Source of the DNA: Desulfuromonadales bacterium
Lineage (GTDB): Bacteria > Desulfobacterota > Desulfuromonadia > Desulfuromonadales > JAGXHI01
NCBI GenBank assembly: GCA_024636295.1
Contig: JAGXHI010000054.1
Coordinates: 1-36,892 of the forward strand
Direction of reading: 5' to 3'
Length of the DNA: 36,892 nt
Shown one piece after another: positions 23,130 to 31,639 of this stretch (position 1 is its first letter; each line of letters starts with the position of its first letter). The notes under the pieces were generated by a model. It was given only the letters and a program-made list of their open reading frames with translations, searched no databases and was not told the origin of the DNA. The translations under genes were made by a program, and so were the position numbers.

Positions 23130-23708
23130 ATGTATAAATTTCTGGAGGGTGTGCGGATTCTCGATCTGAGCACAGTCGTACTCGGACCTTTCGTCACCCA
23201 GTTACTGGGCGATCTTGGCGCCGACGTGATCAAGGTCGAACCGCCCGAAGGGGATGTCTTCCGCAGCGTCGCACCGGCCCGAAATCCATCCATGGGGGCA
23301 GGTTACCTCAACCTCAATCGCAACAAGCGTTCTATCGTTCTGGATCTGAAAAAAAAGTCGGGCCGTGATGCCTTCGACCGTCTTGTGAAGACTTCGGATG
23401 TCTTCTTTCACAATATGCGGCCCTCGGCGATCGAAAGACTTCGGCTCCGGTATGAAGATCTTAAAGAGACAAACTCCTTACTGATCTACTGCGCCGCCGT
23501 CGGATTCGGCAGTCAGGGCCTCTATACGGATATCCCTTTCAGCCGCATCAACTCCCTGGAAGATCGCTTCGGAAACTCCTGTCCGGAAGGGATAGCGGGG
23601 CCATCCCTGCGAGCGGCACGGTTCAGTGGACACCGAACGGGAGCAACAGATGTCTCTTGGATACGTCAGGATATTCGAAGTGGGCCCTCGGGACGGATTG
23701 CAGAATGA
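23130..23708 (+). pseudogene. truncated CaiB/BaiF CoA-transferase (N-terminal part)
   Basis: Residues 1-136 are a good N-terminal CaiB/BaiF domain: LEGVRILDLSTVVLGPFVTQ, LLGDLGADVIKVEPPEGD, then LNLNRNKRSIVLDLK and FFHNMRPSAIERL. After SQGLYTD the match ends, and about 55 unrelated residues run to a stop at 23708, overlapping the HMG-CoA lyase start. Normal proteins have about 400 residues, and the catalytic Asp region is missing. ATG at 23130 with GAGAGGA upstream, so it is probably still translated. First gene of the plus-strand operon; activation of the acid must now be done by another enzyme. Confidence 0.8.
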
Positions 23709-24546
23709 AAAGCATCTTGTTCCGACCGGGGACAAAATCCGTCTCATAGACGTTCTGTCCGATACGGGCCTGACCCGAATTGAAGCGACCAGTTTCGTCT
23801 CCCCGAAGTGGATCCCTCAAATGGCCGATGCGGCGGAGGTTCTGTCCCGGATCAGAAGAAAGGACGGCGTCCGCTTTTCCGCGCTTATTCCCAATATGAA
23901 GGGGTACGAAAACGCACTCAGAAGCGGTGCGGACGAGGTCGCGGTTTTCGCGGCGGCCTCCGAAGCCTTCAGCCGGAAAAACATCAACTGCTCGATCGAG
24001 GAGAGCCTGCAGCGCTTCAAACCGGTGGTTCAGGCCGCCACTGCTGACGGCATCCCCGTCCGGGGGTATATCTCCTGCGCGGTGGTCTGCCCCTACGATG
24101 GCGCCGTCCCCCCAGAGGATGTCGCACGACTGACGGAAGACCTCCTTCGGATGGGCTGCTACGAGGTCTCCCTCGGCGACACCACAGGCGCGGGCACTCA
24201 GGAGACGATCCGGGCCATGCTCGGCAGGGTCCTGGCCGTTGCGCCCGCTGAGCGGCTGGCGGGACATTATCACGATACGGGAGACAACGCGCTGGAGAAC
24301 ATCGAGGCAAGTCTGGAGCTTGGAATCCGAACATTCGATACCTCTGTCGGAGGACTCGGCGGCTGTCCCTATGCGCCGGGGTCAAAGGGGAATGCCTCAA
24401 CCGGCGCCGTTATACGACGGCTGCACAAATTGGGCTATCGTACCGGTGTGGATCTCGAAAAACTCGCCGAAGCCGAAGCCATGGCGCGCACGCTCAAGGC
24501 GGAAGAAAGAACCTGCCGCGAGGAGACAGGAGATGACCGCAAATAA
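23650..24546 (+). CDS. mvaB: hydroxymethylglutaryl-CoA lyase
   Basis: Splits 3-hydroxy-3-methylglutaryl-CoA into acetoacetate and acetyl-CoA. 298 residues, full-length TIM barrel. Conserved residues are all present: Arg14-Asp15 in VGPRDGLQNE, the ATSFVSPKWIPQMADA motif, metal ligands His206 and His208 in GHYHDTGDN, and the mobile-loop Cys239 in GGLGGCPYAPGSKGN. The start at 23650 is supported by GGGAG upstream and by the family N terminus; the frame opens at 23626 inside the CaiB remnant. Overlaps the next gene by 14 bp, so coupled translation is likely. Confidence 0.94.
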   Translation: MSLGYVRIFEVGPRDGLQNEKHLVPTGDKIRLIDVLSDTGLTRIEATSFVSPKWIPQMADAAEVLSRIRRKDGVRFSALIPNMKGYENALRSGADEVAVFAAASEAFSRKNINCSIEESLQRFKPVVQAATADGIPVRGYISCAVVCPYDGAVPPEDVARLTEDLLRMGCYEVSLGDTTGAGTQETIRAMLGRVLAVAPAERLAGHYHDTGDNALENIEASLELGIRTFDTSVGGLGGCPYAPGSKGNASTGAVIRRLHKLGYRTGVDLEKLAEAEAMARTLKAEERTCREETGDDRK

Positions 24547-25339
24547 TCAGGGATGGCAATTCGAAACCATTGCATTCGATCTGGATGAACGGGGTGTCGC
24601 CGTCATCACGCTCAACCGGCCGGAAAAGCACAACGCCTTCAACGCCCGGATGATCGCGGAGCTGCACGATCTGTCAGGAAAAGTCGCCCGCGATCCGGAT
24701 ATCCGGATCGTGACTCTGACCGGCGCAGGAAAGAGCTTCTGCGCCGGGGCCGATCTCGGGTGGATGAAAAGCCAGGCGGAAAAAGATCGTGCGGGCAAAA
24801 TGGAGGAAGCCCGGTCTCTGGGGATCATGCTCCGGGATCTCGATCATCTGCCCAAACCGGTCATCTGCCGCGTGAACGGACCTGCCTACGGCGGCGGCAT
24901 TGGATTGATGGCCGCGAGCGACATTGTCATATCGGCTGAAAGCGCCCGGTTCTCTCTGACAGAGACGAAACTGGGTCTTATCGCCGCCACGATCGGGCCC
25001 TATGTCCTGACGAAGCTGGGGCAAGGGCCTGCCCGCCGCATCTTCATGAACAGCAGGGTTTTCAGCGCTCAGGAGGCGAGATCCCTGGGTCTTGTCTCCG
25101 ATGTGGTTTCGGAAGACCAGTTGGACGATGTCGTGGAGCAGGAAATCCAGTGGTTTCTGCAATGTGCGCCGGGCGCCGTGGCCGATGCCAAGGCCTTGCT
25201 GCGGGAGCTTGCTCACCTGCCTCCGGCGGACCATCTGGATTTGACGATCGGGAGGCTTGCCGATCGGTGGGAAACGGAAGAGACCGTCGAGGGAATTCGC
25301 TGCTTTTTTGAGCGGAAAAAACCCAGCTGGATCACTTGA
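24533..25339 (+). CDS. methylglutaconyl-CoA hydratase-like crotonase
   Basis: 268 residues. Signature pattern of LiuC-type hydratases: SFCAGADLGWMK (68-79), AYGGGIGLMAASDIVIS and FSLTETKLGLIAATIGPYVL. Glu144 of the second catalytic position is kept, while the first is Gly124, a common LiuC feature. Proposed reaction: 3-methylglutaconyl-CoA to HMG-CoA, directly feeding the lyase encoded upstream. ATG at 24533 with AGGAGA upstream, overlapping the lyase stop. The upstream extension of this frame to 24239 is only the lyase gene in another phase. Confidence 0.9.
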   Translation: MTANNQGWQFETIAFDLDERGVAVITLNRPEKHNAFNARMIAELHDLSGKVARDPDIRIVTLTGAGKSFCAGADLGWMKSQAEKDRAGKMEEARSLGIMLRDLDHLPKPVICRVNGPAYGGGIGLMAASDIVISAESARFSLTETKLGLIAATIGPYVLTKLGQGPARRIFMNSRVFSAQEARSLGLVSDVVSEDQLDDVVEQEIQWFLQCAPGAVADAKALLRELAHLPPADHLDLTIGRLADRWETEETVEGIRCFFERKKPSWIT

Positions 25340-25404
25340 AAAACGCTGACGGAATATCAGGGGATACCCTTCTCGCAGGCCATTGGACTCCAGGGAGAAA
25401 CAAC

Positions 25405-26541
25405 ATGTCGGAAGAAGCCGTAATTCTTGAAATGATAGATAGTTTTCTGGAAAAGGATGTGAAGCCCTTTGTGCAGGAATTGGAGCGCAAGGACGAGTAT
25501 CCCCACAAAATAGCCGAAAAAATGATGGAACTGGGACTCTTCGGGGCGACGATCGCCCCTGAATACGGAGGCGCCGGCCTCTCCGTCAAAACCTATGCAA
25601 AAATAATAGAGAAACTTTCGGAGGTCTGGATTTCCGTGGCCGGCCTCATCAATACCCATCTGGTCACGGCTGCGGCGATCCAGAACTTCGGGACGGAGGA
25701 GCAGAAAAAGTACTGGCTCCCCCGCATGGCGTCGGGTGAAATTCGCGCCGGCATCGCACTGACGGAACCCGATGGGGGCACCGACCTGCAGGCGATCCGC
25801 ACTCGGGCCGTAAGAGATGGGGACGATTATGTCGTCAACGGATCCAAGATATGGATCACCAATGTCATCTATGGCCAGATTCTCGCACTTCTGGTCAAAA
25901 CGGACCCCGAGGCGCGGCCGCGTCACAAGGGGATGAGCCTTCTGATCGCCGAAAAAGGCGAAGGAATGACCGTCAGCAAGATGGAAAAGCTCGGCTACCT
26001 CGGCATCGATACGTGCGAAATCGGGTACGACAATTTCCGGGTTCCGGCGAAAAATCTCATTGGCGGGGTGGAAGGCCAGGGACTGAAGCAGATCCTTTCA
26101 GGCCTTGAACTCGGGCGCATCAATGTTGCCGCACGGGGTGTCGGCCTGGCCAGAGCCGCCCTGAACGAGTCGGTGGCCTATGCCCAGATCCGGAAGGCTT
26201 TTGGCAAACCGATCGTCGAGCATCAGGCGATCGCCATCAAGCTTGCGGATATGGCCACCAGGGTGGAAGCATCGAAGCACCTGGTTTATGCCGCGGCCGA
26301 GGCTTACGAGCAGGGGAAGAAGTGCGACATGGAAGCAAGTATGGCAAAGCTTTATGCGTGCGAGGCCGCAGTCACAAATTCCATAGAGGCCATGAGAGTA
26401 CACGCCGCCTATGGGTATTCGAAAGAGTGTAATATCGAGAGGTACTACAGGGATGCCCCGCTCCTTATCATCGGGGAAGGAACCAGTGAGCTCCAGAGGC
26501 TTCTCATCGCCAGGAACCTGGTGGAGAGAAATCCGGCATGA
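25405..26541 (+). CDS. acyl-CoA dehydrogenase (glutaryl/isovaleryl-like family)
   Basis: 378 residues. Signatures: YGGAGLSVKTYAKIIEKLSE, ALTEPDGGTDLQAIRTRAV, KIWITNVIYGQILALLVK, RKAFGKPIVEHQAIAIKLAD and catalytic Glu358 in IIGEGTSELQ. Start at 25405 because GGGAGA lies 7 nt before it; the frame is open from 25336. Placed after HMG-CoA lyase and the LiuC-like hydratase, it could make the enoyl-CoA that they consume, for example 3-methylglutaconyl-CoA from 3-methylglutaryl-CoA, or 3-methylcrotonyl-CoA from isovaleryl-CoA (inference). No biotin-dependent carboxylase is present in the window. Confidence 0.92.
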   Translation: MSEEAVILEMIDSFLEKDVKPFVQELERKDEYPHKIAEKMMELGLFGATIAPEYGGAGLSVKTYAKIIEKLSEVWISVAGLINTHLVTAAAIQNFGTEEQKKYWLPRMASGEIRAGIALTEPDGGTDLQAIRTRAVRDGDDYVVNGSKIWITNVIYGQILALLVKTDPEARPRHKGMSLLIAEKGEGMTVSKMEKLGYLGIDTCEIGYDNFRVPAKNLIGGVEGQGLKQILSGLELGRINVAARGVGLARAALNESVAYAQIRKAFGKPIVEHQAIAIKLADMATRVEASKHLVYAAAEAYEQGKKCDMEASMAKLYACEAAVTNSIEAMRVHAAYGYSKECNIERYYRDAPLLIIGEGTSELQRLLIARNLVERNPA

Positions 26542-26598
26542 AGGGTGACGGCGTCGCAATCCTGCCTCTTTTTTCAAAGGGTGAGAGTTTCAATCATC

Positions 26599-26625
26599 GC
26601 CCGAGCCATCGTATAGGGCTCGGGC
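26599..26625. terminator. hairpin between convergent operons
   Basis: GCCCGAGCC and GGCTCGGGC, perfect 9-bp arms with a 9-nt loop, about 60 bp after the dehydrogenase stop and facing the convergent ligase gene. No T-run, so it may be a 3'-end-protecting hairpin. Nothing else is seen in 26542-26739. Confidence 0.45.
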
Positions 26626-26739
26626 TGCCTTCCCATTATCCAATTCAGCCCTGATACCCTCTGTCACCTTATAAAAAATATCCTTTCCGTGCCGCGCCCA
26701 GGGCATTTCACCAGGCAGCGGCGGAGCCGAAAGTTGCTG

Positions 26740-28890
26740 TTATTTTTTGTCGGCGCCGGTGGGCGGTTCGCTCAGGATAATCAGTGCGTCAACAGCGGCG
26801 CATCCTCCTCCAGAGGGTCCAACGATGACCGGGTTGAAGTCAGCGCTGAGCACCCGGCTTTCGGGATCGGACATCATGCGGCCGACCGCCATCACCGCCT
26901 CCACGAACGCCTCCTTATCGAGAGGCGGTTCGTCGCGCACCCCGTCAAACAAGGGGGCGATTCGCAGGCGCGACAGCGCAAGCCGTACATCCTCTTCGGC
27001 AAACGGCAGCAACAGTATCTGAGTATCCGGGAGCGCCTCCACATACTTGCCGCCGTCACCTACCATTACGATAGGACCGAAGGTGGGATCAATGTGCGCG
27101 CCGATCATCAGTTCGCACTGTCCCTTGAACATCCGGGCGACAATCACGCCGTCAAACCGGCTGTCGGCAGCGGCAATTCGGCCTTCGATGTCAGAATACG
27201 CCTGGCGCAGCGCCTCTTCCGAGGAAATGCCAAGATGTACGATACCAAGCTCCGACTTGTGCGCGATGTCCGAGGAACACCCCTTGACGGCGACCGGACC
27301 GCCCAGGCCGGAGAACGCCTCGACCGCCTGGTCTGCCGAACGGCACACCCGGAACGGGATGGAGGGGATTCCGAAGCGTGCGCCCAGGGTGAGTGACTCG
27401 GCTTCATTGAGAAGGCGCTCCTTGCCTCGGTCGACCTTCTCCCCATGGCGCCGGACGGGGGTTTGGACAGCATGATCGCCCAGCAGACGCGGATAGGCCT
27501 GGGACATTCTTTCGACATGCGACAGATACTGGTTGAGGGCGGCAAACGCTTCGCCTTCCGTTGGATACACCGAAAGCCCGTATTCCTTGAAATGGACGGC
27601 GACTCCCGGCTGGGGAATGGCACAGACAAGCGGTTTCCCGGTTTCCCGCGCAAACGCGGCGGTATCGCGGGCAAAGGCGGGAACATCATAACCCTTTCCG
27701 GCAACCGGTATGCCGATCAGAAAGGCATCAGCGGCCGGATCACCTGCAATCACCGGCAGGATCTGGCCCAGCAGGCTGCTGTTGCTCAGTAAAGCCGCCG
27801 TGATGTCGACAGGGTTGCTGGTCGTCGCGAAGGACGGCAGGATGCGGCCGAGCTCTTCGCGGGTATCTTCGGAAAATGTCGCCAGAGGAACCCCTGCCAG
27901 AGAAGCGGCATCCGCGGTGAGGACGCAAATCGCGCCGGAGTTGCTGATAGCTACCAGTTTGCGCCCCGAGGGGCGCCAGCCTTTGAGATGGAGTTCCACC
28001 GCCCGAACCAGATCCTGTACCTCCTGTGCTCGCCAGATCCCGCATCGCTCCAGGAATGCATCGACGACTCTGTCCTCATTGGCCAGCGCGCCGGTATGGG
28101 AACGGGCCGCACGCTGGCCGGCCGGGGTGCGGCCGGATTTCAATGCAATGATGGGCAGGTTTCTTCCCGCCGCGATACGCGCAGTGGCGAGCAGGTGTTC
28201 CGGATCGGGAATGCCCTCAAGATAGAGAAGGAGCACCTTGAGATCCGGATCCCCGGCAACCGCCGACGCCAGCTCGAGCGTGGTGACATCGGCGTCGTTA
28301 CCGGTGGCGTGGATATAGCGCACGCCGATTCCACGCTGCCGAAGCAGCCCGTAAGGGACCACGCTCATTGCGCCGCTCTGGCTGATGATGCCGATCGGAC
28401 CATCCTCCGGCGTGGCCTCCTGAAACATGGTGGTAAAGTTCAGAATGGCGCCGTTGGCGAAGTTGGCCAGCCCCATGGAATTCGGCCCGATGAGACGCAT
28501 GCCATGCCTGCGTGCCGTTTCGACCATGTGTTTTTCTTTGTTCTTCGCCTCTATGTCGTTGGTTTCGCCGAATCCTGAGCTCATAACGACAGCCGCGCGC
28601 ACCCCGGACTCGGCGCACTGCCTGACCGCTTCGACGGCGCCATCGCCGGGCAGAGCGATAATCGCCGCTTCCGGCACTTCCGGCAAGTCCTCCAGACGAG
28701 AATAGGCGGCGATGTTCTGTATTTCGGCCCGGTTCGGATTGATTGGATAAATTTTTCCGCCGTAACCGAACTGCTTCAGATACTTTATGGGTCGTCCGCC
28801 TATTTTTTCAGGATTGTCGGAGGCGCCGACGATCGCGATCGACTTCGGATCCAAAAGGGCCTGCAGGGGCTTTTCTCTGGAATCATCCAT
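26740..28890 (-). CDS. acyl-CoA synthetase (ADP/NDP-forming), fused alpha-beta
   Basis: Converts an acid, CoA and ATP to acyl-CoA, or runs in reverse to conserve energy. 716 residues from 28890. N-terminal CoA-binding domain (SIAIVGASDNPEKIGG; YPINPNRAEI), flavodoxin-like domains (GPNSMGLANF; IISQSGAMS) with phospho-histidine His265 in RSHTGALAN, then an ATP-grasp domain (GGPVAVKGCSSDIAHKSELG; VMVGDGGKYVE). Full fused length, as in acetate/aryl-acetate ligases of this family. Start uncertain: ATG 28890 overlaps the DUF35 stop (ATGGATGA); 28905 is an alternative. It might replace the broken CaiB in activating the acid (inference). Confidence 0.92.
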   Translation of the reverse strand: MDDSREKPLQALLDPKSIAIVGASDNPEKIGGRPIKYLKQFGYGGKIYPINPNRAEIQNIAAYSRLEDLPEVPEAAIIALPGDGAVEAVRQCAESGVRAAVVMSSGFGETNDIEAKNKEKHMVETARRHGMRLIGPNSMGLANFANGAILNFTTMFQEATPEDGPIGIISQSGAMSVVPYGLLRQRGIGVRYIHATGNDADVTTLELASAVAGDPDLKVLLLYLEGIPDPEHLLATARIAAGRNLPIIALKSGRTPAGQRAARSHTGALANEDRVVDAFLERCGIWRAQEVQDLVRAVELHLKGWRPSGRKLVAISNSGAICVLTADAASLAGVPLATFSEDTREELGRILPSFATTSNPVDITAALLSNSSLLGQILPVIAGDPAADAFLIGIPVAGKGYDVPAFARDTAAFARETGKPLVCAIPQPGVAVHFKEYGLSVYPTEGEAFAALNQYLSHVERMSQAYPRLLGDHAVQTPVRRHGEKVDRGKERLLNEAESLTLGARFGIPSIPFRVCRSADQAVEAFSGLGGPVAVKGCSSDIAHKSELGIVHLGISSEEALRQAYSDIEGRIAAADSRFDGVIVARMFKGQCELMIGAHIDPTFGPIVMVGDGGKYVEALPDTQILLLPFAEEDVRLALSRLRIAPLFDGVRDEPPLDKEAFVEAVMAVGRMMSDPESRVLSADFNPVIVGPSGGGCAAVDALIILSEPPTGADKK

Positions 28891-29272
28891 GCTGCTCACT
28901 TTCATAAAAAGGTAGAAGTTTTCCGGCGACAGTGCGATAGCCGGCCTGGACCCTCTCACCGATGACGAGTCCCGCAGCGCCGTGTGCCATCATGCGAAAA
29001 CCTTCTTCGGCATCGATCAGGAGGATTGTGTATGGTGCATAGGCCCGCAGCGCTTCGGTAGGCGCACGGTGCACCTCTGTTGCCGAATAAACGACTCCGA
29101 TGCCTCTCGCCTGGCGCAATGACGGATTTCCATCTCCGCAGTGCGGACAGAAGCGACGTTGGAAATACCAGCGTTGCCTGCATGATCCGCATTCCTGAAA
29201 AACGATTCCAGGTCGGTCGAGAGACCAGTCGGCAAGCGCATCGGAGATGGCTTCGGGGTTTTGGGAAGACAT
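28883..29272 (-). CDS. DUF35 zinc-ribbon/OB-fold protein
   Basis: 129 residues with a zinc ribbon (Cys28, 31, 42, 45) and an OB-fold (GIGVVYSATEVHRAP; PYTILLIDAEEGFRMMAHGA). Probable CoA-ester-binding partner of the thiolase-fold protein encoded directly upstream, as with 21406/20237. I start at 29272, where GAGGTG is well spaced; an ATG at 29287 overlapping the upstream stop (ATGA) is possible. Overlaps the ligase gene, so three products are translationally linked. Confidence 0.9.
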   Translation of the reverse strand: MSSQNPEAISDALADWSLDRPGIVFQECGSCRQRWYFQRRFCPHCGDGNPSLRQARGIGVVYSATEVHRAPTEALRAYAPYTILLIDAEEGFRMMAHGAAGLVIGERVQAGYRTVAGKLLPFYESEQHG

Positions 29273-29283
29273 GGTTTCGCACC

Positions 29284-30420
29284 TCATTGGGCTTGCTCCA
29301 GAATCAGGCTCACATGCGAGGAGAAAACGCCTCCGTCCCCGTGCAGCAACGCCAGCGAGACCTCCTTCGCCTGCCGCACTCCTGCCCGTCCCGTCATCTG
29401 CAGGTGGGTTTCAACCAGGTGCGCCAGCGCGCCGCCCACTCCGCAGTGGCCATAGGAAAGAAGTCCCCCATGGGTATTCAGCGGAAGGGGACCGTCAAAG
29501 CTGAAACGGCCCTCCCGGGCCATTTCGGGCGCCCGGCCGCGGGGCGCGACTCCGAGCTCTTCGAGCAGCATGCATAAGGTGATGGTGAAGCTGTCGTAGA
29601 TCGCCAGGTAGCGCGCATCGCTCACCATGGCCCCGGCCTGCGACAAGGCGCGCGACATCGCTTCGGCCGCTCCGGTCGCCGCGATATCAGGCAGCGCGCT
29701 GATGTGCTGGTGCCGGTGCGCCTGCGAGGCGCCGATGATCCTGACACCGTGAGAACCGGTGCGTGAGCGGCTGACGACGAAGGCGGCGCCGCCATCGGAT
29801 ACCGGACAGCAGTCCATCACCCGTAGCGGCAATGCGATGGGCCTGGAGGCCACCACCTCCTCCACGGTGATCGCCTTTGTAAGATGCGCTCCGGGCCGCA
29901 GGGCGGCATGCCGGCGCATGAGAACGGCGAATTCAGCAATATCGGCAGAATCAATCCCGAATTCATGCATGTAGCGGGCGGCCAGCAAGGCGTAGTAGGC
30001 CGGTATGATCGGCCCGAGCGGCACCTCGTAGCGGGGATGGCCGACCTGGGCGAGGGTCTGGACGGTGCTGTCCCGGCTCTGGCCGGTGAGCCGGTTTTCG
30101 CCGGCGACCACCAGAATGTTCCTTACTGTCCCGGCCTGCACCAGCTCGTGCGCGAGCATGGCCATGCCGAAACCCGTCGCGCCGCCCATTTGAATGGCGT
30201 GAGCGTAAGCGGGTTTCAGACCGAAATGCTCGGCGAACACGGTGGCGAGCATCAGGTGCGGCAAGGTGGTCGAATACCCGCACACCAGACCATCGATGTC
30301 CTTCCGTTCGAGGCCGGCATCAGCGATCGCCTGCGATGCCGCCTCACTCATCAGGTCGAGCGTGTCGAACCCCGGCGATTTTCCGAATCCTGTGAGCCCC
30401 ACACCTGTGATCCAGCTCAT
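29284..30420 (-). CDS. thiolase-fold protein lacking the catalytic Cys, possible retro-aldolase
   Basis: 378 residues, homologous to the 20237-21409 protein (shared patterns VVAGENRLTG, QVGHPRYEVPLGPI, DCCPVSDGGAAFVVS, NTHGGLLSYGHCGVGG). The nucleophile position is Gly79 (QMGGATG), and the first catalytic His is Tyr275 (IYDSFT). As with its paralogue, these changes with a DUF35 partner fit an Ltp2-like aldolase better than a thiolase (inference from motif comparison). ATG at 30420 has no strong ribosome-binding site. It leads the operon with DUF35 and the NDP-forming ligase. Confidence 0.86.
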   Translation of the reverse strand: MSWITGVGLTGFGKSPGFDTLDLMSEAASQAIADAGLERKDIDGLVCGYSTTLPHLMLATVFAEHFGLKPAYAHAIQMGGATGFGMAMLAHELVQAGTVRNILVVAGENRLTGQSRDSTVQTLAQVGHPRYEVPLGPIIPAYYALLAARYMHEFGIDSADIAEFAVLMRRHAALRPGAHLTKAITVEEVVASRPIALPLRVMDCCPVSDGGAAFVVSRSRTGSHGVRIIGASQAHRHQHISALPDIAATGAAEAMSRALSQAGAMVSDARYLAIYDSFTITLCMLLEELGVAPRGRAPEMAREGRFSFDGPLPLNTHGGLLSYGHCGVGGALAHLVETHLQMTGRAGVRQAKEVSLALLHGDGGVFSSHVSLILEQAQ

Positions 30421-30630
30421 TTTTCAATACTCTGTTCGCGGCCATCGAAGAGACAGTGATAATATTCCAGCGGATTCTCATTGCAGGGAAACTGATGGAG
30501 AGAAATTCAATGCAAGAGAATGAAATTTCAGCCCATCAGCCGGTAGCAAGGTAGAAAGCTCGGGGACCGACTGACCAATTTCGCCTATCTGCTGCATTGC
30601 ACGGAAGTGACGATTCCCCTCCTATCTCGT

Positions 30631-30803
30631 TTTCGTCCGGAAACAGCCCTTTTCCGCAATCTCCGCGTCAACCCGCGGATTTGATTGTGCGGCGTAAAGT
30701 ACTACGCCTCCGCTCAAATCCGTGATTTCCTTGATCTTGCGAAAAATGACTCGTTTCCAGATCGAAAACTGCATTTGTGCTTCCCGGGGTTTCCGGACGG
30801 GTA
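30631..30803 (-). mobile_element. MITE-like element, copy 2
   Basis: 173 bp, inverted relative to copies 1 and 3. Ends GTCCGGAAAC/GTTTCCGGAC are perfect inverted repeats. The 9-bp flanks CTATCTCGT at 30622-30630 and 30804-30812 are identical, a clear target duplication. The second flank contains the iclR stop codon. The rest of 30421-30630 has no gene that I can support. Confidence 0.85.
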
Positions 30804-31568
30804 CTATCTCGTTCCTCCCAATCGTTCTTCCAGTTTTTTCTTTGCTTCCATCAGAAGAGGAACATGCTTTTCTACAACCTCCTCCATGGAAACGACACGT
30901 GCGGCGGCAATCATATTTATGCTGCAGACCACCTCGCCGCCATTCAGGATGGGAACTGCCGCAGCCCGGTTGCCCGGCAGATATTCCTGGTCTGAAACGG
31001 CATACCCCCGTCGGCGGGTCTCGTCGATGATCCGGGCTACGGCCTCGGTATCTCTGGCGAGAGCTTCAAATCTGTCATCCGACCGCTGCAATTGTTCAAT
31101 AATCGCACGGCGTTCCTCCTCTGAACAGAATGCAAGATAAGCGCGGCCGATGGCAGTGGGCATGATCGGCACCCGGGATCCTCTCGTCCTGTTGATCGAA
31201 AAAGCTCCCGGTTCACGGTTGGTGTCCATGATCACCATGTTGTCGTGCTGAAAGATGGCAAGATCCGAGGGCCAGCCAAGGCGCAATCGAAGCTCTTTCA
31301 TTATCGGGGATGCCGTTCCCAACAAAAAGCGGTCCGGACTGAAGTTGTTGGACAACGCGAGAACGCGCACCGTCACTGAATAGGTCTTCTGCTCCGGGTT
31401 GAAATTCACGTAGCCGGCGGAACAGAGCGTCTCAAGCATTCTGAAGGTAGTCGCCTTGGGAATCCCCGTCGCTTTCTGTATCGCTCCCAGACCTGCGGCT
31501 CCCAGCATGTTGACGGCTTCCAGAACGTCCAGCCCTCTAAGCAGCGCTGCAACGGGGTTGAAATTCAT
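30804..31568 (-). CDS. IclR family transcriptional regulator
   Basis: 254 residues. N-terminal winged helix-turn-helix (about 8-65, LLRGLDVLEAVNMLGAAGL; IPKATTFRMLETLCSAGYV) and C-terminal effector-binding domain (NREPGAFSINRTRGSRVPIM; TAIGRAYLAF; GYAVSDQEYLPG). The effector is probably a small acid or acyl-CoA of the pathway. ATG at 31568 with GGAAGGGC upstream. A palindromic site at 31593-31618, just before the gene, matches one at 23010-23034, so it probably controls itself and the DUF169 and/or CaiB-HMG-CoA-lyase operons. Its TAG stop lies in a MITE target duplication. Confidence 0.93.
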   Translation of the reverse strand: MNFNPVAALLRGLDVLEAVNMLGAAGLGAIQKATGIPKATTFRMLETLCSAGYVNFNPEQKTYSVTVRVLALSNNFSPDRFLLGTASPIMKELRLRLGWPSDLAIFQHDNMVIMDTNREPGAFSINRTRGSRVPIMPTAIGRAYLAFCSEEERRAIIEQLQRSDDRFEALARDTEAVARIIDETRRRGYAVSDQEYLPGNRAAAVPILNGGEVVCSINMIAAARVVSMEEVVEKHVPLLMEAKKKLEERLGGTR

Positions 31569-31592
31569 GAAAAAGCCCTTCCGGAAGAACAG

Positions 31593-31618
31593 GGTTCATT
31601 GTGTGAAACATCGGTTCA
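31593..31618. promoter_or_regulatory. candidate IclR operator upstream of iclR
   Basis: GGTTCATT, GT, GTGAAACA, TCG, GTTCA; the TGAAACA...TTCA arms form an imperfect palindrome. Closely matches the site at 23010-23034. On the minus strand TTGCAA at 31628-31633 could be a -35 box, placing the operator over the promoter. Confidence 0.55.
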
Positions 31619-31639
31619 TAAATAAGTATTGCAAATAGC

